64,000 nt of DNA, taken from an uncultured Lachnospiraceae bacterium (GTDB taxonomy: Bacteria > Bacillota > Clostridia > Lachnospirales > Lachnospiraceae). Position numbers and translations under genes: made by a program. The stretch is from positions 1 to 64,000 of the forward strand of contig CAJUFE010000003.1 of assembly GCA_910585635.1 (NCBI GenBank). Reading direction: 5' to 3'. The notes under the pieces are model-generated. The model did not search any database. It was not told where the DNA came from and saw nothing but the letters and a program-made list of their open reading frames with translations. Positions 15,409 through 23,581 of the stretch are shown here, piece by piece (the first letter of the stretch is position 1; each line of letters begins with the position of its first letter).

Positions 15409-16224
15409 ATGGACAGGCATACGTGGGATGGGTTTAAAGACGAGCTGAGGAGACAGAACATGTCGGAGAATACGATCCGTGCGTATCTGTCCGCCCTGCG
15501 TCAGTTCTTCCGGATCTACCCGGAGCTGACCGCAGCCAATCTGCGTTTGTATAAGATCTATCTTTTGGACCATTATAAACCACAGACGATCAACCTCCGG
15601 ATCCAGGCTCTGAACAGTTACCTGGAGTACATAGGCTGGAAGGATGGTCGTATCATGCGGGTCAAGATCCAACAGAAGGGATTTCTGGACCACGCGATCA
15701 GCGAGGGAGATTATGAATATCTTAAATCACGCCTGCTGAGGGATAAAAAGTACCTGTATTATTTTTTGATCCGTTTTATGGCGGCCACCGGGGCCCGGGT
15801 CAGCGAGGTGGTCCAGTTCACGGTGGAGGATGTGAGAGCTGGTTATAAAGACGTGTGCTCAAAAGAAGATAAAGTGCGCCGTGTCTACATACCGGACCTG
15901 CTCCAGAAGGATGCATTGAGATGGCTGGAGGAGATCGAGCGGGAGAGGGGGTATATCTTTTTGAACCCCTCGGGCGCGCGGATCTCTACCGGAGGGATCC
16001 GGAAGCAGCTGAAGATCCTGGCTGTCCGCTATCAGCTGGATGAGCAGGTGGTCTATCCCCATTCCTTCCGCCATCTTTTTGCCAGGAATTTTATCGAGCA
16101 TTGCGATGATATCTCGCTGCTCTCCAACCTTTTAGGGCATGAGAGCCTGGAGACTACCAGGATCTATCTAAAAAGGAGCAGCACAGAGCAGAAGAGTATC
16201 ATCAATGAGGTAGTGGACTGGTAG
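15409..16224 (+). CDS. Tyrosine recombinase (phage-integrase family)
   Basis: 271 residues. The N-terminal SAM-like core-binding domain (residues 1-80) begins DRHTWDGFKDELRRQNMSEN. The catalytic domain has the expected residues: Arg130 in ATGARVSEV, His218 and Arg221 in PHSFRHLF, His244 in LLGHESLETT and nucleophile Tyr253 in TRIYLKRS. All are intact, so it should be active. Family members invert, excise or integrate DNA at short sites. There are no phage genes beside it. It stands at the border between the surface-protein array and the polysaccharide genes, and is followed closely by an O-antigen-ligase-like gene in the same direction. A role in switching local DNA is possible but unproven. 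Confidence 0.9.
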   Translation: MDRHTWDGFKDELRRQNMSENTIRAYLSALRQFFRIYPELTAANLRLYKIYLLDHYKPQTINLRIQALNSYLEYIGWKDGRIMRVKIQQKGFLDHAISEGDYEYLKSRLLRDKKYLYYFLIRFMAATGARVSEVVQFTVEDVRAGYKDVCSKEDKVRRVYIPDLLQKDALRWLEEIERERGYIFLNPSGARISTGGIRKQLKILAVRYQLDEQVVYPHSFRHLFARNFIEHCDDISLLSNLLGHESLETTRIYLKRSSTEQKSIINEVVDW

Positions 16225-16294
16225 TGACCTGTGGCCATCGGTGGGGTATCGATGGGAGTAGGATCGAAAGCAGACGAGAGAGCAGGAGGACAGG

Positions 16295-17911
16295 ATGGGA
16301 GCAGATGATAAAAAGATGATGACGGATCCTTTTGTGGAAGGCTTTGGAAAGGTCTACAAAGGTATTGTCGCGGTAGGTGTGTTATGCGTGCTGGTGGTCT
16401 TTCCGCTATATTTCAGGTATTATTATTTTGATATCCTGGAAGCGAAATACCAGTTTTATTATATGGTGATGATCGGGATGTTCGCGGTGTGCCTGCTGAC
16501 AGCGATCGCATTTCTGGCGGTGGACTTTTTGGAGTATAAGCTTGCTCATACGAGGGCTTTTGGTCAGGCCTTTTCCTTTAAAAAACTGCGGGCTGCTATG
16601 TCGCCTGCGGACTGGTGCCTGCTCCTCTTTTTGGCAGTGGGGGTCATCTCGACGATGCAGTCCCGCTACGTTTTTGAGGCCTTTTGGGGAAATGAAGGAA
16701 GGTTCACCGGGCTTTTTCTGCACCTGATCTATGGGGTGGGTTTTTTCCTGGTCAGCCGCCTTTATCGGCCTAAGGACTGGCATATGGAGCTGTTTTTGCT
16801 TGCGGCTATGGCGGCGATGCTGTTTGGGATCACGGATTATTTCCAGATGGATCTGCTGGACTTTAAAAAGGACATCTCGGACTATGACCGGGATACCTTT
16901 ATGTCTACTTTTGGGAATATCAATACGTATGTGACGTATGTAGGGATCATCTTTGGCTGTCTGAGCACATTGTTCGTACGAGAAAAAAAGGTTTGGAAGG
17001 CAGCGCTCTACTATGTGAGCTATCTGGTGGCTGTGACGGCGATGATCATGACCAACAGCGATAATGCGGTCCTGGCCATGGGCATGGTCTTTGCGTTCCT
17101 GCCATTAGCCGTCTTTTGGAAAAGGCAGGGGATCGAGCGGTACTTCCTGGAGCTGGCAGGCTTTTGTGCCTGTGCCTGGGCGGTGGGGCAGATCAGCACG
17201 GCTATGGAGGGACGGGTGATCCCGATCTATGGTTTTTTTGGCGTAGTGATCCACTTGAAGGCGCTCTTACCTGCGGCAACAGCCTGTCTGTGCCTGGGGG
17301 CAGGGATCCATTACATGGGGAAAAAAGAGGTGGGCTGTCCGGACGGTGGACTGGGGAAACGATATGTGCTGGCTTGGGGGATCTTCCTGATCCTTTGTAC
17401 GGCGGCCCTGCTCTTCGTGCTGTATGATGCCAACTGGGGCGGAAATGCCGCGCGATATGGCGCGCTGAGCAGCTATCTGCATTTTTCCGATGAATGGGGC
17501 ACCTATAGAGGGATGATCTGGCGGATCACGCTGGAGGCCTATGGTAAGCAGCCGCTCAGCCATAAGCTCTGGGGCTATGGCCTGGATACTTTTGGCCTCT
17601 TAGTCTACCCGTACCAGGGTGAGACGGGGCGGATCATGGGCCAGGTGTTTGACAGCGCCCATAATGAGTACCTCCAGTATCTGGTGACCATCGGGCCGAT
17701 CGGCTTTTTGGCCTATCTGGGTTTTTTAGCGTCAGCTATAGGGAGCTTGCTGAAAAATGCCTTTGACCAGGACTGGTGCCTGGCGATCGTGTTCGGGGTA
17801 GGGTGCTATCTGGCCCAGGCTATCCTGACGATCAACCTACCCATCGTCACTCCGATCATGTGGATGCTCCTGGCTGTGGGGGTGGCGAGGGCGAAAAAAG
17901 GGGCAGATTAA
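16295..17911 (+). CDS. O-antigen ligase / polymerase-like membrane protein
   Basis: 538 residues with about a dozen hydrophobic segments, starting after AGGAGGAC. The large periplasmic-type loop region near residues 385-450 (WGTYRGMIWRITLEAYGKQP, later DSAHNEYLQYLVTIGPIGF) resembles the Wzy_C/O-antigen ligase domain, including the conserved HNEYLQ motif. Family members join or polymerise polysaccharide chains on the outer face of the membrane. It probably acts with the nearby glycosyltransferases. A separate Wzy-like protein is encoded at 48.9 kb, so one of the two may be the polymerase and the other a ligase. Which is which cannot be told. Confidence 0.82.
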   Translation: MGADDKKMMTDPFVEGFGKVYKGIVAVGVLCVLVVFPLYFRYYYFDILEAKYQFYYMVMIGMFAVCLLTAIAFLAVDFLEYKLAHTRAFGQAFSFKKLRAAMSPADWCLLLFLAVGVISTMQSRYVFEAFWGNEGRFTGLFLHLIYGVGFFLVSRLYRPKDWHMELFLLAAMAAMLFGITDYFQMDLLDFKKDISDYDRDTFMSTFGNINTYVTYVGIIFGCLSTLFVREKKVWKAALYYVSYLVAVTAMIMTNSDNAVLAMGMVFAFLPLAVFWKRQGIERYFLELAGFCACAWAVGQISTAMEGRVIPIYGFFGVVIHLKALLPAATACLCLGAGIHYMGKKEVGCPDGGLGKRYVLAWGIFLILCTAALLFVLYDANWGGNAARYGALSSYLHFSDEWGTYRGMIWRITLEAYGKQPLSHKLWGYGLDTFGLLVYPYQGETGRIMGQVFDSAHNEYLQYLVTIGPIGFLAYLGFLASAIGSLLKNAFDQDWCLAIVFGVGCYLAQAILTINLPIVTPIMWMLLAVGVARAKKGAD

Positions 17912-17940
17912 GGAAAACTTAAACTTTTTCCAGTTTTTTT
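17911..17940 (+). terminator. Possible weak terminator after the O-antigen-ligase-like gene
   Basis: GGAAAA pairs with TTTTCC around an AT-rich loop, followed by seven T. Short stem, so uncertain. Confidence 0.45.
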
Positions 17941-17983
17941 CGACATGGCTTACATTGCGAAAAGAGTCGTTCGATGGTATACT
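17939..17983 (+). promoter_or_regulatory. Promoter of the first polysaccharide operon with a Spo0A-box-like site
   Basis: TTGCGA (17955-17960), 17 bases, TATACT (17978-17983). TTCGACA, the exact complement of the Spo0A box core TGTCGAA, lies at 17939-17945, nine bases upstream of the -35. The same nine-base distance separates a Spo0A-box palindrome from the -35 of the Spo0A-like gene at 34.6 kb. A single seven-base match could be chance. Confidence 0.6.
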
Positions 17984-18071
17984 GTACTAAGGTCTGCCGA
18001 AAGACATGGGGATCAGACTATAGATGGCAGCGGCAGGATCGCTGTCATTATGAAAGAGATGATAGAGGTCT

Positions 18072-18905
18072 ATGGATGAACGATACTCTGTTTTGATGTC
18101 TGTCTATCAGAAGGAGAAGCCGGCATATCTCCAGGCCGCGCTGCGCAGTATGCTGGAGCAGACGTGGCCGCCGGACGAGATCGTGCTGGTGTGCGATGGG
18201 CCGTTGACCGAGGCGCTGGATCAGGTGATCGAAGGATATCTGCCTCAGCTGGTGGTGGTAAGGCTCCCGGAGAACCGCGGCCTAGGCCATGCCCTGGCCG
18301 AGGGGCTAAAGCATTGCAAAAATGAACTGATCGCCCGTATGGATACCGATGATCTTTCGGTGAGAGAGCGCTGTGCATGGCAGATCGCGTATCTCAGGGA
18401 GCATCCGGAGGTAGACGTTCTAAGTGGTACACTGGCAGAATTTAAGGGGGATCATCTGGATGTGGGGGCGGCAAAAGAGCATATCCTATCTTATAAGAAA
18501 GTGCCGGCCGCTGACCAGGATATCCGGAGTTATATCCGATACAGGAACCCGGTGAACCATCCATGTGTGATGTTTAAAAAAACCAACGTACTGGCCGTTG
18601 GAGGCTATCAGCCATGCCACCTGTTTGAAGATTATGATCTGTGGGCGCGGATGTATCTGGCACACTATACCTTTGCGAACCTTACAGAAACACTCCTGTA
18701 TATGCGCGTAGATGAGATGCACAAGCGTCGGGGTGGGCTCCGTTATGGGGGGGCGGTCTTATCTTTCCAGACAAAGCTGTACCGGTATGGCGTGATCGGC
18801 CTGCCCCAGTATCTGGCTGCCACATCGGCCAGGATCCTGGTCAGCCTTTTGCCTGATAAGGTGAGGAAGATCGTCTATTCTATGAGCTTAAGGACCATTA
18901 GATGA
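18072..18905 (+). CDS. Family 2 glycosyltransferase
   Basis: 277 residues with a GT-A fold start (YSVLMSVYQKEKPAYLQAAL), a nucleotide-binding VLVCDG strand and a DTDD metal-binding motif at residues 91-94. The later acceptor region (RNPVNHPCVMFKKTNVLAVG) is as in WaaE/SpsA-type enzymes. No membrane segment is evident, so it is cytoplasmic or peripheral. It adds a sugar to the growing lipid-linked repeat unit; donor unknown. It is the first gene of an operon and overlaps the next start by four bases. Confidence 0.88.
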   Translation: MDERYSVLMSVYQKEKPAYLQAALRSMLEQTWPPDEIVLVCDGPLTEALDQVIEGYLPQLVVVRLPENRGLGHALAEGLKHCKNELIARMDTDDLSVRERCAWQIAYLREHPEVDVLSGTLAEFKGDHLDVGAAKEHILSYKKVPAADQDIRSYIRYRNPVNHPCVMFKKTNVLAVGGYQPCHLFEDYDLWARMYLAHYTFANLTETLLYMRVDEMHKRRGGLRYGGAVLSFQTKLYRYGVIGLPQYLAATSARILVSLLPDKVRKIVYSMSLRTIR

Positions 18906-20305
18906 TGAATGAGAAAACAGATAACAGCCGATTTGAACAATATAAACGACTGATCAAATTTGCAGGTTCCGCTGTCATCGTACTGGTGGAATTTGCGGTT
19001 TATTTTTATGCATGGATGAATTGGTATAATAAAAATATGACCGTTGCGTTCTACCGCAGAGGGAACTGGTTGATCGCCGGAGAATATCTGGTCCTGCTGC
19101 TGATCTTCCATCGGATGTACGGCGGATTAAAGGTGGGGATATACCGATATTGGAACCTGGTCTATTCCCATATGATCTCAGTTGTGGCGATCAATATCTT
19201 TTTTTATGTCCAGGTGGTCTTGTTCGATAAGAAGATGCATAATCCGTCCGTGATGCTGGCTGTGACATTGGTGGATCTCATCCTGGTGATGCTCTGGGCC
19301 TGGGCCTTTAAACGGTGCTATAGCTTCCTTTTTCCGAGGAAGCATCTCCTCATGGTCCACAGCGACTATCCCATGTTCCAGCTGAGGAACCGGATCGATA
19401 CCCGGGAGGATAAATACGAGATCGAAAAGACAGTGTCGATCGATAGAGGGATCGAGGAGATCGTAGAGGAGTCCAAGGCTTATGACGGTATCTTGATCGG
19501 CGATATCCCGGCGGAGCTGCGGAACAAGCTGATGAAGCGTTGCTATGCGCAGGATATCAGGAGCTACACGGTCCCAAAGATCAGTGATATCTTGCTCAGG
19601 ACCTCGATCGAACTGAACATCTTCGATTCCCCTTTATATCTGTCCAGGAATTATGAGGGGCTCGCCTGGGACCAGAGGGTGGTGAAGCGCATGGTGGATG
19701 TGCTGATCGGAGGGCTGTTGCTGGGGATCACCAGTCCCTTTTTTCTGCTGATCGCAGTCGCGATCAAGTGTACGGATAAGGGGCCGGTCTTTTATCAACA
19801 GGAACGTCTGACCCAAGCCGGAAAGGTGTTCAGGATCTACAAATTCCGTACCATGGTGGTGGATGCAGAGAAGAAGAGCGGACCGGTGAAGGCCGGCGAT
19901 AAGGATCCAAGGATCCTGCCGGTAGGGCGTTTCCTGCGGGCGACCCGACTGGACGAGCTCCCCCAGCTGCTGAACATCTTAAAGGGGGAGATGAGCCTGG
20001 TGGGGCCAAGACCGGAGCGGCCGGAGTTGGCCAGGATCATCACGAAAAATATCCCGGAGTTTACGTATCGCTTAAAGGTTAAAGCGGGGTTGACCGGCTA
20101 TGCCCAGATATACGGGAAATATTGTACCACCAGCTATGATAAGCTGAAATTGGATCTGACCTATATCCGAAATTATTCTATATGGATGGATCTGAAGCTG
20201 ATCTTGATGACACCGAAGGTCCTGTTCATGAAGGAGTCCACTGAGGGCTTTGAGGAAGGGAAGTGGGAGGATCCGGCACTGGTGGAGAAGGAGGAGACTC
20301 AGTAG
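18902..20305 (+). CDS. Polyprenyl-phosphate sugar-1-phosphate transferase (initiating transferase)
   Basis: 467 residues. The N-terminal half has four to five membrane segments and a nucleotide-binding-like region. A further hydrophobic hairpin at about 265-290 is followed by the bacterial sugar transferase domain (VFYQQERLTQAGKVFRIYKF, FLRATRLDELPQLLNILKGE, MSLVGPRPERPEL). Such proteins load the first sugar phosphate on undecaprenyl phosphate. The start ATG overlaps the preceding TGA. It is one of three initiating transferases in the window. Substrate unknown. Confidence 0.92.
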   Translation: MMNEKTDNSRFEQYKRLIKFAGSAVIVLVEFAVYFYAWMNWYNKNMTVAFYRRGNWLIAGEYLVLLLIFHRMYGGLKVGIYRYWNLVYSHMISVVAINIFFYVQVVLFDKKMHNPSVMLAVTLVDLILVMLWAWAFKRCYSFLFPRKHLLMVHSDYPMFQLRNRIDTREDKYEIEKTVSIDRGIEEIVEESKAYDGILIGDIPAELRNKLMKRCYAQDIRSYTVPKISDILLRTSIELNIFDSPLYLSRNYEGLAWDQRVVKRMVDVLIGGLLLGITSPFFLLIAVAIKCTDKGPVFYQQERLTQAGKVFRIYKFRTMVVDAEKKSGPVKAGDKDPRILPVGRFLRATRLDELPQLLNILKGEMSLVGPRPERPELARIITKNIPEFTYRLKVKAGLTGYAQIYGKYCTTSYDKLKLDLTYIRNYSIWMDLKLILMTPKVLFMKESTEGFEEGKWEDPALVEKEETQ

Positions 20306-20412
20306 CAGAGGAGCCTGCTGTAAGAGGGGCGCCAGAAAGGGTCAGGCTCTCCATTGGATAGATAGCCAGCTGGTATAGCTGGTATAAAAAGCACAGAGAG
20401 AGAGACTGAAGG

Positions 20413-21396
20413 ATGAAAAAAAAGATTCTGACGATAGTGGTCCCTATGTACAATGTGGGGTGTTACATCAAGCAGTGTCTGGATTCCTTTGTAGTCCCAG
20501 AGGTGATGGATAAGGTAGAGATACTGGCCATCGACGACGGGGGGACCGACCAGTCAGCTAAGATCGCTCAGGGGTTTGGAGCGCGCTATCCCGGCACGTT
20601 CCGCGTGATCCAAAAGGAAAATGGCGGTCATGGATCGGTGATCAACCGAGGGATTGAAGAGGCATCCGGGCGGTACTTCCGGGTGGTGGACGGAGATGAC
20701 TGGGTGGATCGGGAAGGGTTCATCCACCTGGTGGGGCATCTGGAAGAGACCGATGCGGATATGGTGCTGTCCAATTATCATTGGGTGGACCATAGGAGCG
20801 GGAGGCGGAGCACAGAGGTAGACGAGATCTGTCCAGGGATCGGATATGGGGCCACATACCCCTTTGAGGAGGTCGGGGAGCATATTTTTATGAAGATGCA
20901 TGCGATCACCTATAAGACAGAGGTGATCCGAGAGCAGCCAGAACGGTTGGATGAGCATTGCTTTTATGTGGATACGGAGTATATGCTGTTCCCATTGCCA
21001 TATGTGAAGACCGTGTCTGCGATCAAAGACTTTGTCTATCTGTATCGGATCGGTCTGCCCGGGCAGAGTATGAGTGTTGAGAAGCTGCAGCGGCAGTGCG
21101 GGCAGCATGAACGGGTCCTGGACAGGCTGCTGGCCTTTTATGATCAGCATAAGACGGAGTCCTGCAGGAAGGTATTGGAGACAACGCTGGCCAGGATCCT
21201 TACCAGCCAGTATAAGATCTATCTCCTGTTCACGGAAAGCCATAAAGAGCAGCTTTTGGCGATGGAGGAGCGGATACGTGGAGAGTATCCGGCTATCTAT
21301 CCGCTGGTGACACAGAAGGCGATCTTATTTCTGCGAAGGACCGGCTACTGGTCCTATGGGATGGTCAGCTTTCTGGTCCGCAGGTGGGCGCACTAG
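20413..21396 (+). CDS. Family 2 glycosyltransferase
   Basis: 327 residues. The GT-A start is LTIVVPMYNVGCYIKQCLDS, with EILAIDDGGTDQSAK and a DGDD metal site at residues 93-96. The C-terminal half is helical and without membrane spans. It resembles capsule and teichoic-acid type GT2 enzymes that extend a repeat unit. It is the third gene of the first polysaccharide operon, 107 bases after the sugar transferase. Donor and acceptor unknown. A bidirectional hairpin follows. Confidence 0.88.
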   Translation: MKKKILTIVVPMYNVGCYIKQCLDSFVVPEVMDKVEILAIDDGGTDQSAKIAQGFGARYPGTFRVIQKENGGHGSVINRGIEEASGRYFRVVDGDDWVDREGFIHLVGHLEETDADMVLSNYHWVDHRSGRRSTEVDEICPGIGYGATYPFEEVGEHIFMKMHAITYKTEVIREQPERLDEHCFYVDTEYMLFPLPYVKTVSAIKDFVYLYRIGLPGQSMSVEKLQRQCGQHERVLDRLLAFYDQHKTESCRKVLETTLARILTSQYKIYLLFTESHKEQLLAMEERIRGEYPAIYPLVTQKAILFLRRTGYWSYGMVSFLVRRWAH

Positions 21397-21465
21397 GAGC
21401 GCTTGCAGTGCCGCCGGATATGCCAGGGTGGAGTGCTGCTGGGAGACCGTCTGGCGGAGCATAGA

Positions 21466-21514
21466 AAAAGGGGCCAGGAAGACCACATGGAGAGGAGTGG
21501 GCTTCCTGGCCTTT
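21466..21514. terminator. Bidirectional terminator between the polysaccharide operon and the cyclase gene
   Basis: A perfect stem GGCCAGGAAG/CTTCCTGGCC has a 20-base loop. On the minus strand it is followed by CCTTTTTC, on the plus strand by a weak TTTGC. Confidence 0.7.
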
Positions 21515-21516
21515 GC

Positions 21517-22971
21517 TCATGTGAGCCCGGCTTGCCGCATGGCCAGCGCTCTGTGTATAGCCACTTTTAAGTCGGCAGCGATCGTTCCCGTACCACTGTC
21601 GATCGCAGCTGCTGTATAAAATCCCCAATCTTTTCGCAGATCGATCACAGCCGGATCGCCAGGATAGTCGGCCATGATGACCAAGCCCAGGGCATTGCTG
21701 TCTTGAGGTTGATAGGTAGCGATCGGTATGGGGCAGACAGCTGTATTGATGTCGATATCATATTTTTCTTTATAGCCCTCCTCGCATAGTGCTTTCCAGC
21801 TTTTGGGGTCTGCATCGGATACACGTTTGAGGCAGCCGGGGCTTTGACCCTTATCTGGATCTGTATGGAGCAGGATGCGGTCTTGCTCGTCGAAGATCAG
21901 GCAGGCGATATGGAAGCCCCGCTTTCTTTCGATATGGCTGGAGAAAAGTTCGATATCGGTCCGATCTTTTAATTTCGCATAAAGCTTTTGGGCGTCTTCT
22001 AACTTATGTACATTACCCAATATCGCGTCGATCCGCTGGATAGAGAAGCGGCTGTCCGTAGCGAAATCCCGGATCCCCGCTTCCTTGACGTTCGCAAAGG
22101 ACTCAGCCTCCAGCTCGTCATATTCTAAGATATCCTCCAACCTGTCAAATGCCTGATGGAACATGACCAGCGGGACTTTTCTGCCCCGCCAGACCCCTTT
22201 CATGGCGATAAAAGAGATGATCTTAAAATTGGATGCGACGATCTTCGCATCATCCTTATTGCTCTGTGCGGTTTTCCAGATCATCCAGGCTAAGAGGGGG
22301 GAAAGGATGAGCTTATCTTTTATGGCATATTTGGCGATCCGAAAGCCCTCGTCGATCTCCCGACCCAGAAAATCGATCCGTCTTTCGTTAAATGGGGTGG
22401 TCGTCGGATGATAGATGATATTGGAAGCAGCGGGATCGGCCTGGTCATAGCATTCGGCCAGCCATGCGGTCGCCTTGATGCCTAAGGTAGAGAGGATGAC
22501 ATCTTGGACAGCCTGACAATGCCGCTGGGAGCATAGATCATGGCTGCTCACGTTATCGGCCTTTTGTGCGATCTTCTCCATCAGGCCGTCCAAAGTCCTG
22601 TTGACATTGACGATCTGCGTATAGAGCTGTTCACGGTCGGTCACCTGTACATAGATCAAGACTTCGTCACCGATCAGCTTCCATAGCCGTCGCACACAGA
22701 CCGGGTCATCATCATCATTGTTCGGCGTTTTGTAATCCTCTACGCCCAGTTCGCCTAAGACCTGGCTATAAAAACAGGTAAAGACATTCGCCCATAAAGA
22801 AGGATGTTCAGCTTTAAACGAGGTGGATCCTGCCAGATCAAAAGAAAAAAATAAAAAGACCCCACTTTCAGGTGCAGTAGGGTCAGGGGTATTTTTGAGC
22901 GTGCTCTTCAAAGATACAGAAAGGCGCTCTCCTAATGTCTGCAGCAATTCCGATGGGTCTGCTACCACCAT
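21517..22971 (-). CDS. Class III nucleotidyl-cyclase-like protein, Pycsar-like
   Basis: 484 residues. Residues 38-225 look like a class III nucleotide cyclase core. FFSFDLAGSTSFK gives a first metal Asp (Asp45), WKLIGDEVLIYV gives the second (Asp102), and DFLGREIDEGFRIAKYA (200-216) occupies the place of the conserved DFxGxxxNxAxR segment, with a Gly-Phe-Arg as in defence-type cyclases. The C-terminal part (about 350-480) is a separate alpha/beta domain of unclear type; GFHIACLIFDEQDRILL is faintly NUDIX-like, but no NUDIX box is seen. In Pycsar systems such cyclases make cCMP or cUMP on phage infection. The start ATG overlaps the ImmA-like gene's stop by ten bases. No typical CNB-domain effector lies next to it, so system membership is inferred. 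Confidence 0.65.
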   Translation of the reverse strand: MVVADPSELLQTLGERLSVSLKSTLKNTPDPTAPESGVFLFFSFDLAGSTSFKAEHPSLWANVFTCFYSQVLGELGVEDYKTPNNDDDDPVCVRRLWKLIGDEVLIYVQVTDREQLYTQIVNVNRTLDGLMEKIAQKADNVSSHDLCSQRHCQAVQDVILSTLGIKATAWLAECYDQADPAASNIIYHPTTTPFNERRIDFLGREIDEGFRIAKYAIKDKLILSPLLAWMIWKTAQSNKDDAKIVASNFKIISFIAMKGVWRGRKVPLVMFHQAFDRLEDILEYDELEAESFANVKEAGIRDFATDSRFSIQRIDAILGNVHKLEDAQKLYAKLKDRTDIELFSSHIERKRGFHIACLIFDEQDRILLHTDPDKGQSPGCLKRVSDADPKSWKALCEEGYKEKYDIDINTAVCPIPIATYQPQDSNALGLVIMADYPGDPAVIDLRKDWGFYTAAAIDSGTGTIAADLKVAIHRALAMRQAGLT

Positions 22972-23477
22972 AATCCCAGTACACTTCCTCTCACTGTGGC
23001 CGCCCGTACGGAAACGTTGAAGTACTCGGCGACTTTGGTCACATTGACTTTATTTTCATGTTCGTATTCGTGGCATTTGCTGATGAACGCATCCTCTGGC
23101 ATCAGGAACACGGCGGCAAATTCATTGGCCTCGGCCTCCTGATGGTTCTGTGCCAGATCGCGGTTGCAGACCGCCTGGCGGAGGGTCCCGTCCATTTGCA
23201 GCAGATGTAAGAAAAGGTGTCCGAGCTCGTGGGAGATCGAAAATAATGTCCTGGTCGTTGGCCGGTCGTTCAAGTAGCGGATCTCAAACCTGGTATGATC
23301 CAATGTGCGTATCTGGGCATCTGCATCCAGCGTGTCCTTGTCCACAGGGATACATCGTCCGGGGAGCTTTTCGACGATCGTATCGCGCAGGGTATCTAAG
23401 GAAATGGGGACACACAGGGAGAGACGGTCCCGAACGATATCCGCTGCATCACGGATGCGGTCTCTGTCAAGGTTCAT
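22962..23477 (-). CDS. ImmA/IrrE-family metallo-endopeptidase
   Basis: 171 residues from the ATG at 23477, which follows AAAGGAGGAG; the frame is open further upstream but that part covers the operator and promoter. The zinc motif is HELGHLFLH and the downstream glutamate is in QEAEANEFAAVFLMPEDAF, both hallmarks of the ImmA/IrrE (COG2856) family. A C-terminal winged-helix-like end (VTKVAEYFNVSVRAATVRGS) is usual. Known members cleave repressors (ImmA on ImmR, IrrE on DdrO). Here it is the first gene of a two-gene operon with the cyclase-like gene, suggesting proteolytic control of that module. No repressor gene is adjacent. Confidence 0.88.
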   Translation of the reverse strand: MNLDRDRIRDAADIVRDRLSLCVPISLDTLRDTIVEKLPGRCIPVDKDTLDADAQIRTLDHTRFEIRYLNDRPTTRTLFSISHELGHLFLHLLQMDGTLRQAVCNRDLAQNHQEAEANEFAAVFLMPEDAFISKCHEYEHENKVNVTKVAEYFNVSVRAATVRGSVLGLWW

Positions 23478-23509
23478 ATGACTCCTCCTTTCGTTGTTCC
23501 TATCTATAG

Positions 23510-23581
23510 GTAACAGTTCAGATACCCACTGAACTGTTACATCTATAGGTCTACTATACGTTGATCCGGGTTTTTTGTCAA
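23510..23581 (-). promoter_or_regulatory. Strong promoter with a downstream perfect 12-base dyad (operator candidate)
   Basis: On the minus strand TTGACA (23576-23581), 17 bases, TATAGT (23553-23558). About +6 to +36 lies a perfect inverted repeat, GTAACAGTTCAG (23510-23521) and CTGAACTGTTAC (23529-23540), seven bases apart. It is flanked by two CTATAG copies. A repressor bound here would block transcription; alternatively the RNA hairpin could act on the leader. The -35 overlaps the stop codon of the upstream nuclease gene. Confidence 0.75.

Noticed and set aside
15300..15440. Possible leader reading frame before the tyrosine recombinase
   Set aside because: It has a Met with weak AGGAGG context but runs out of frame into the recombinase gene and shows no coding character.
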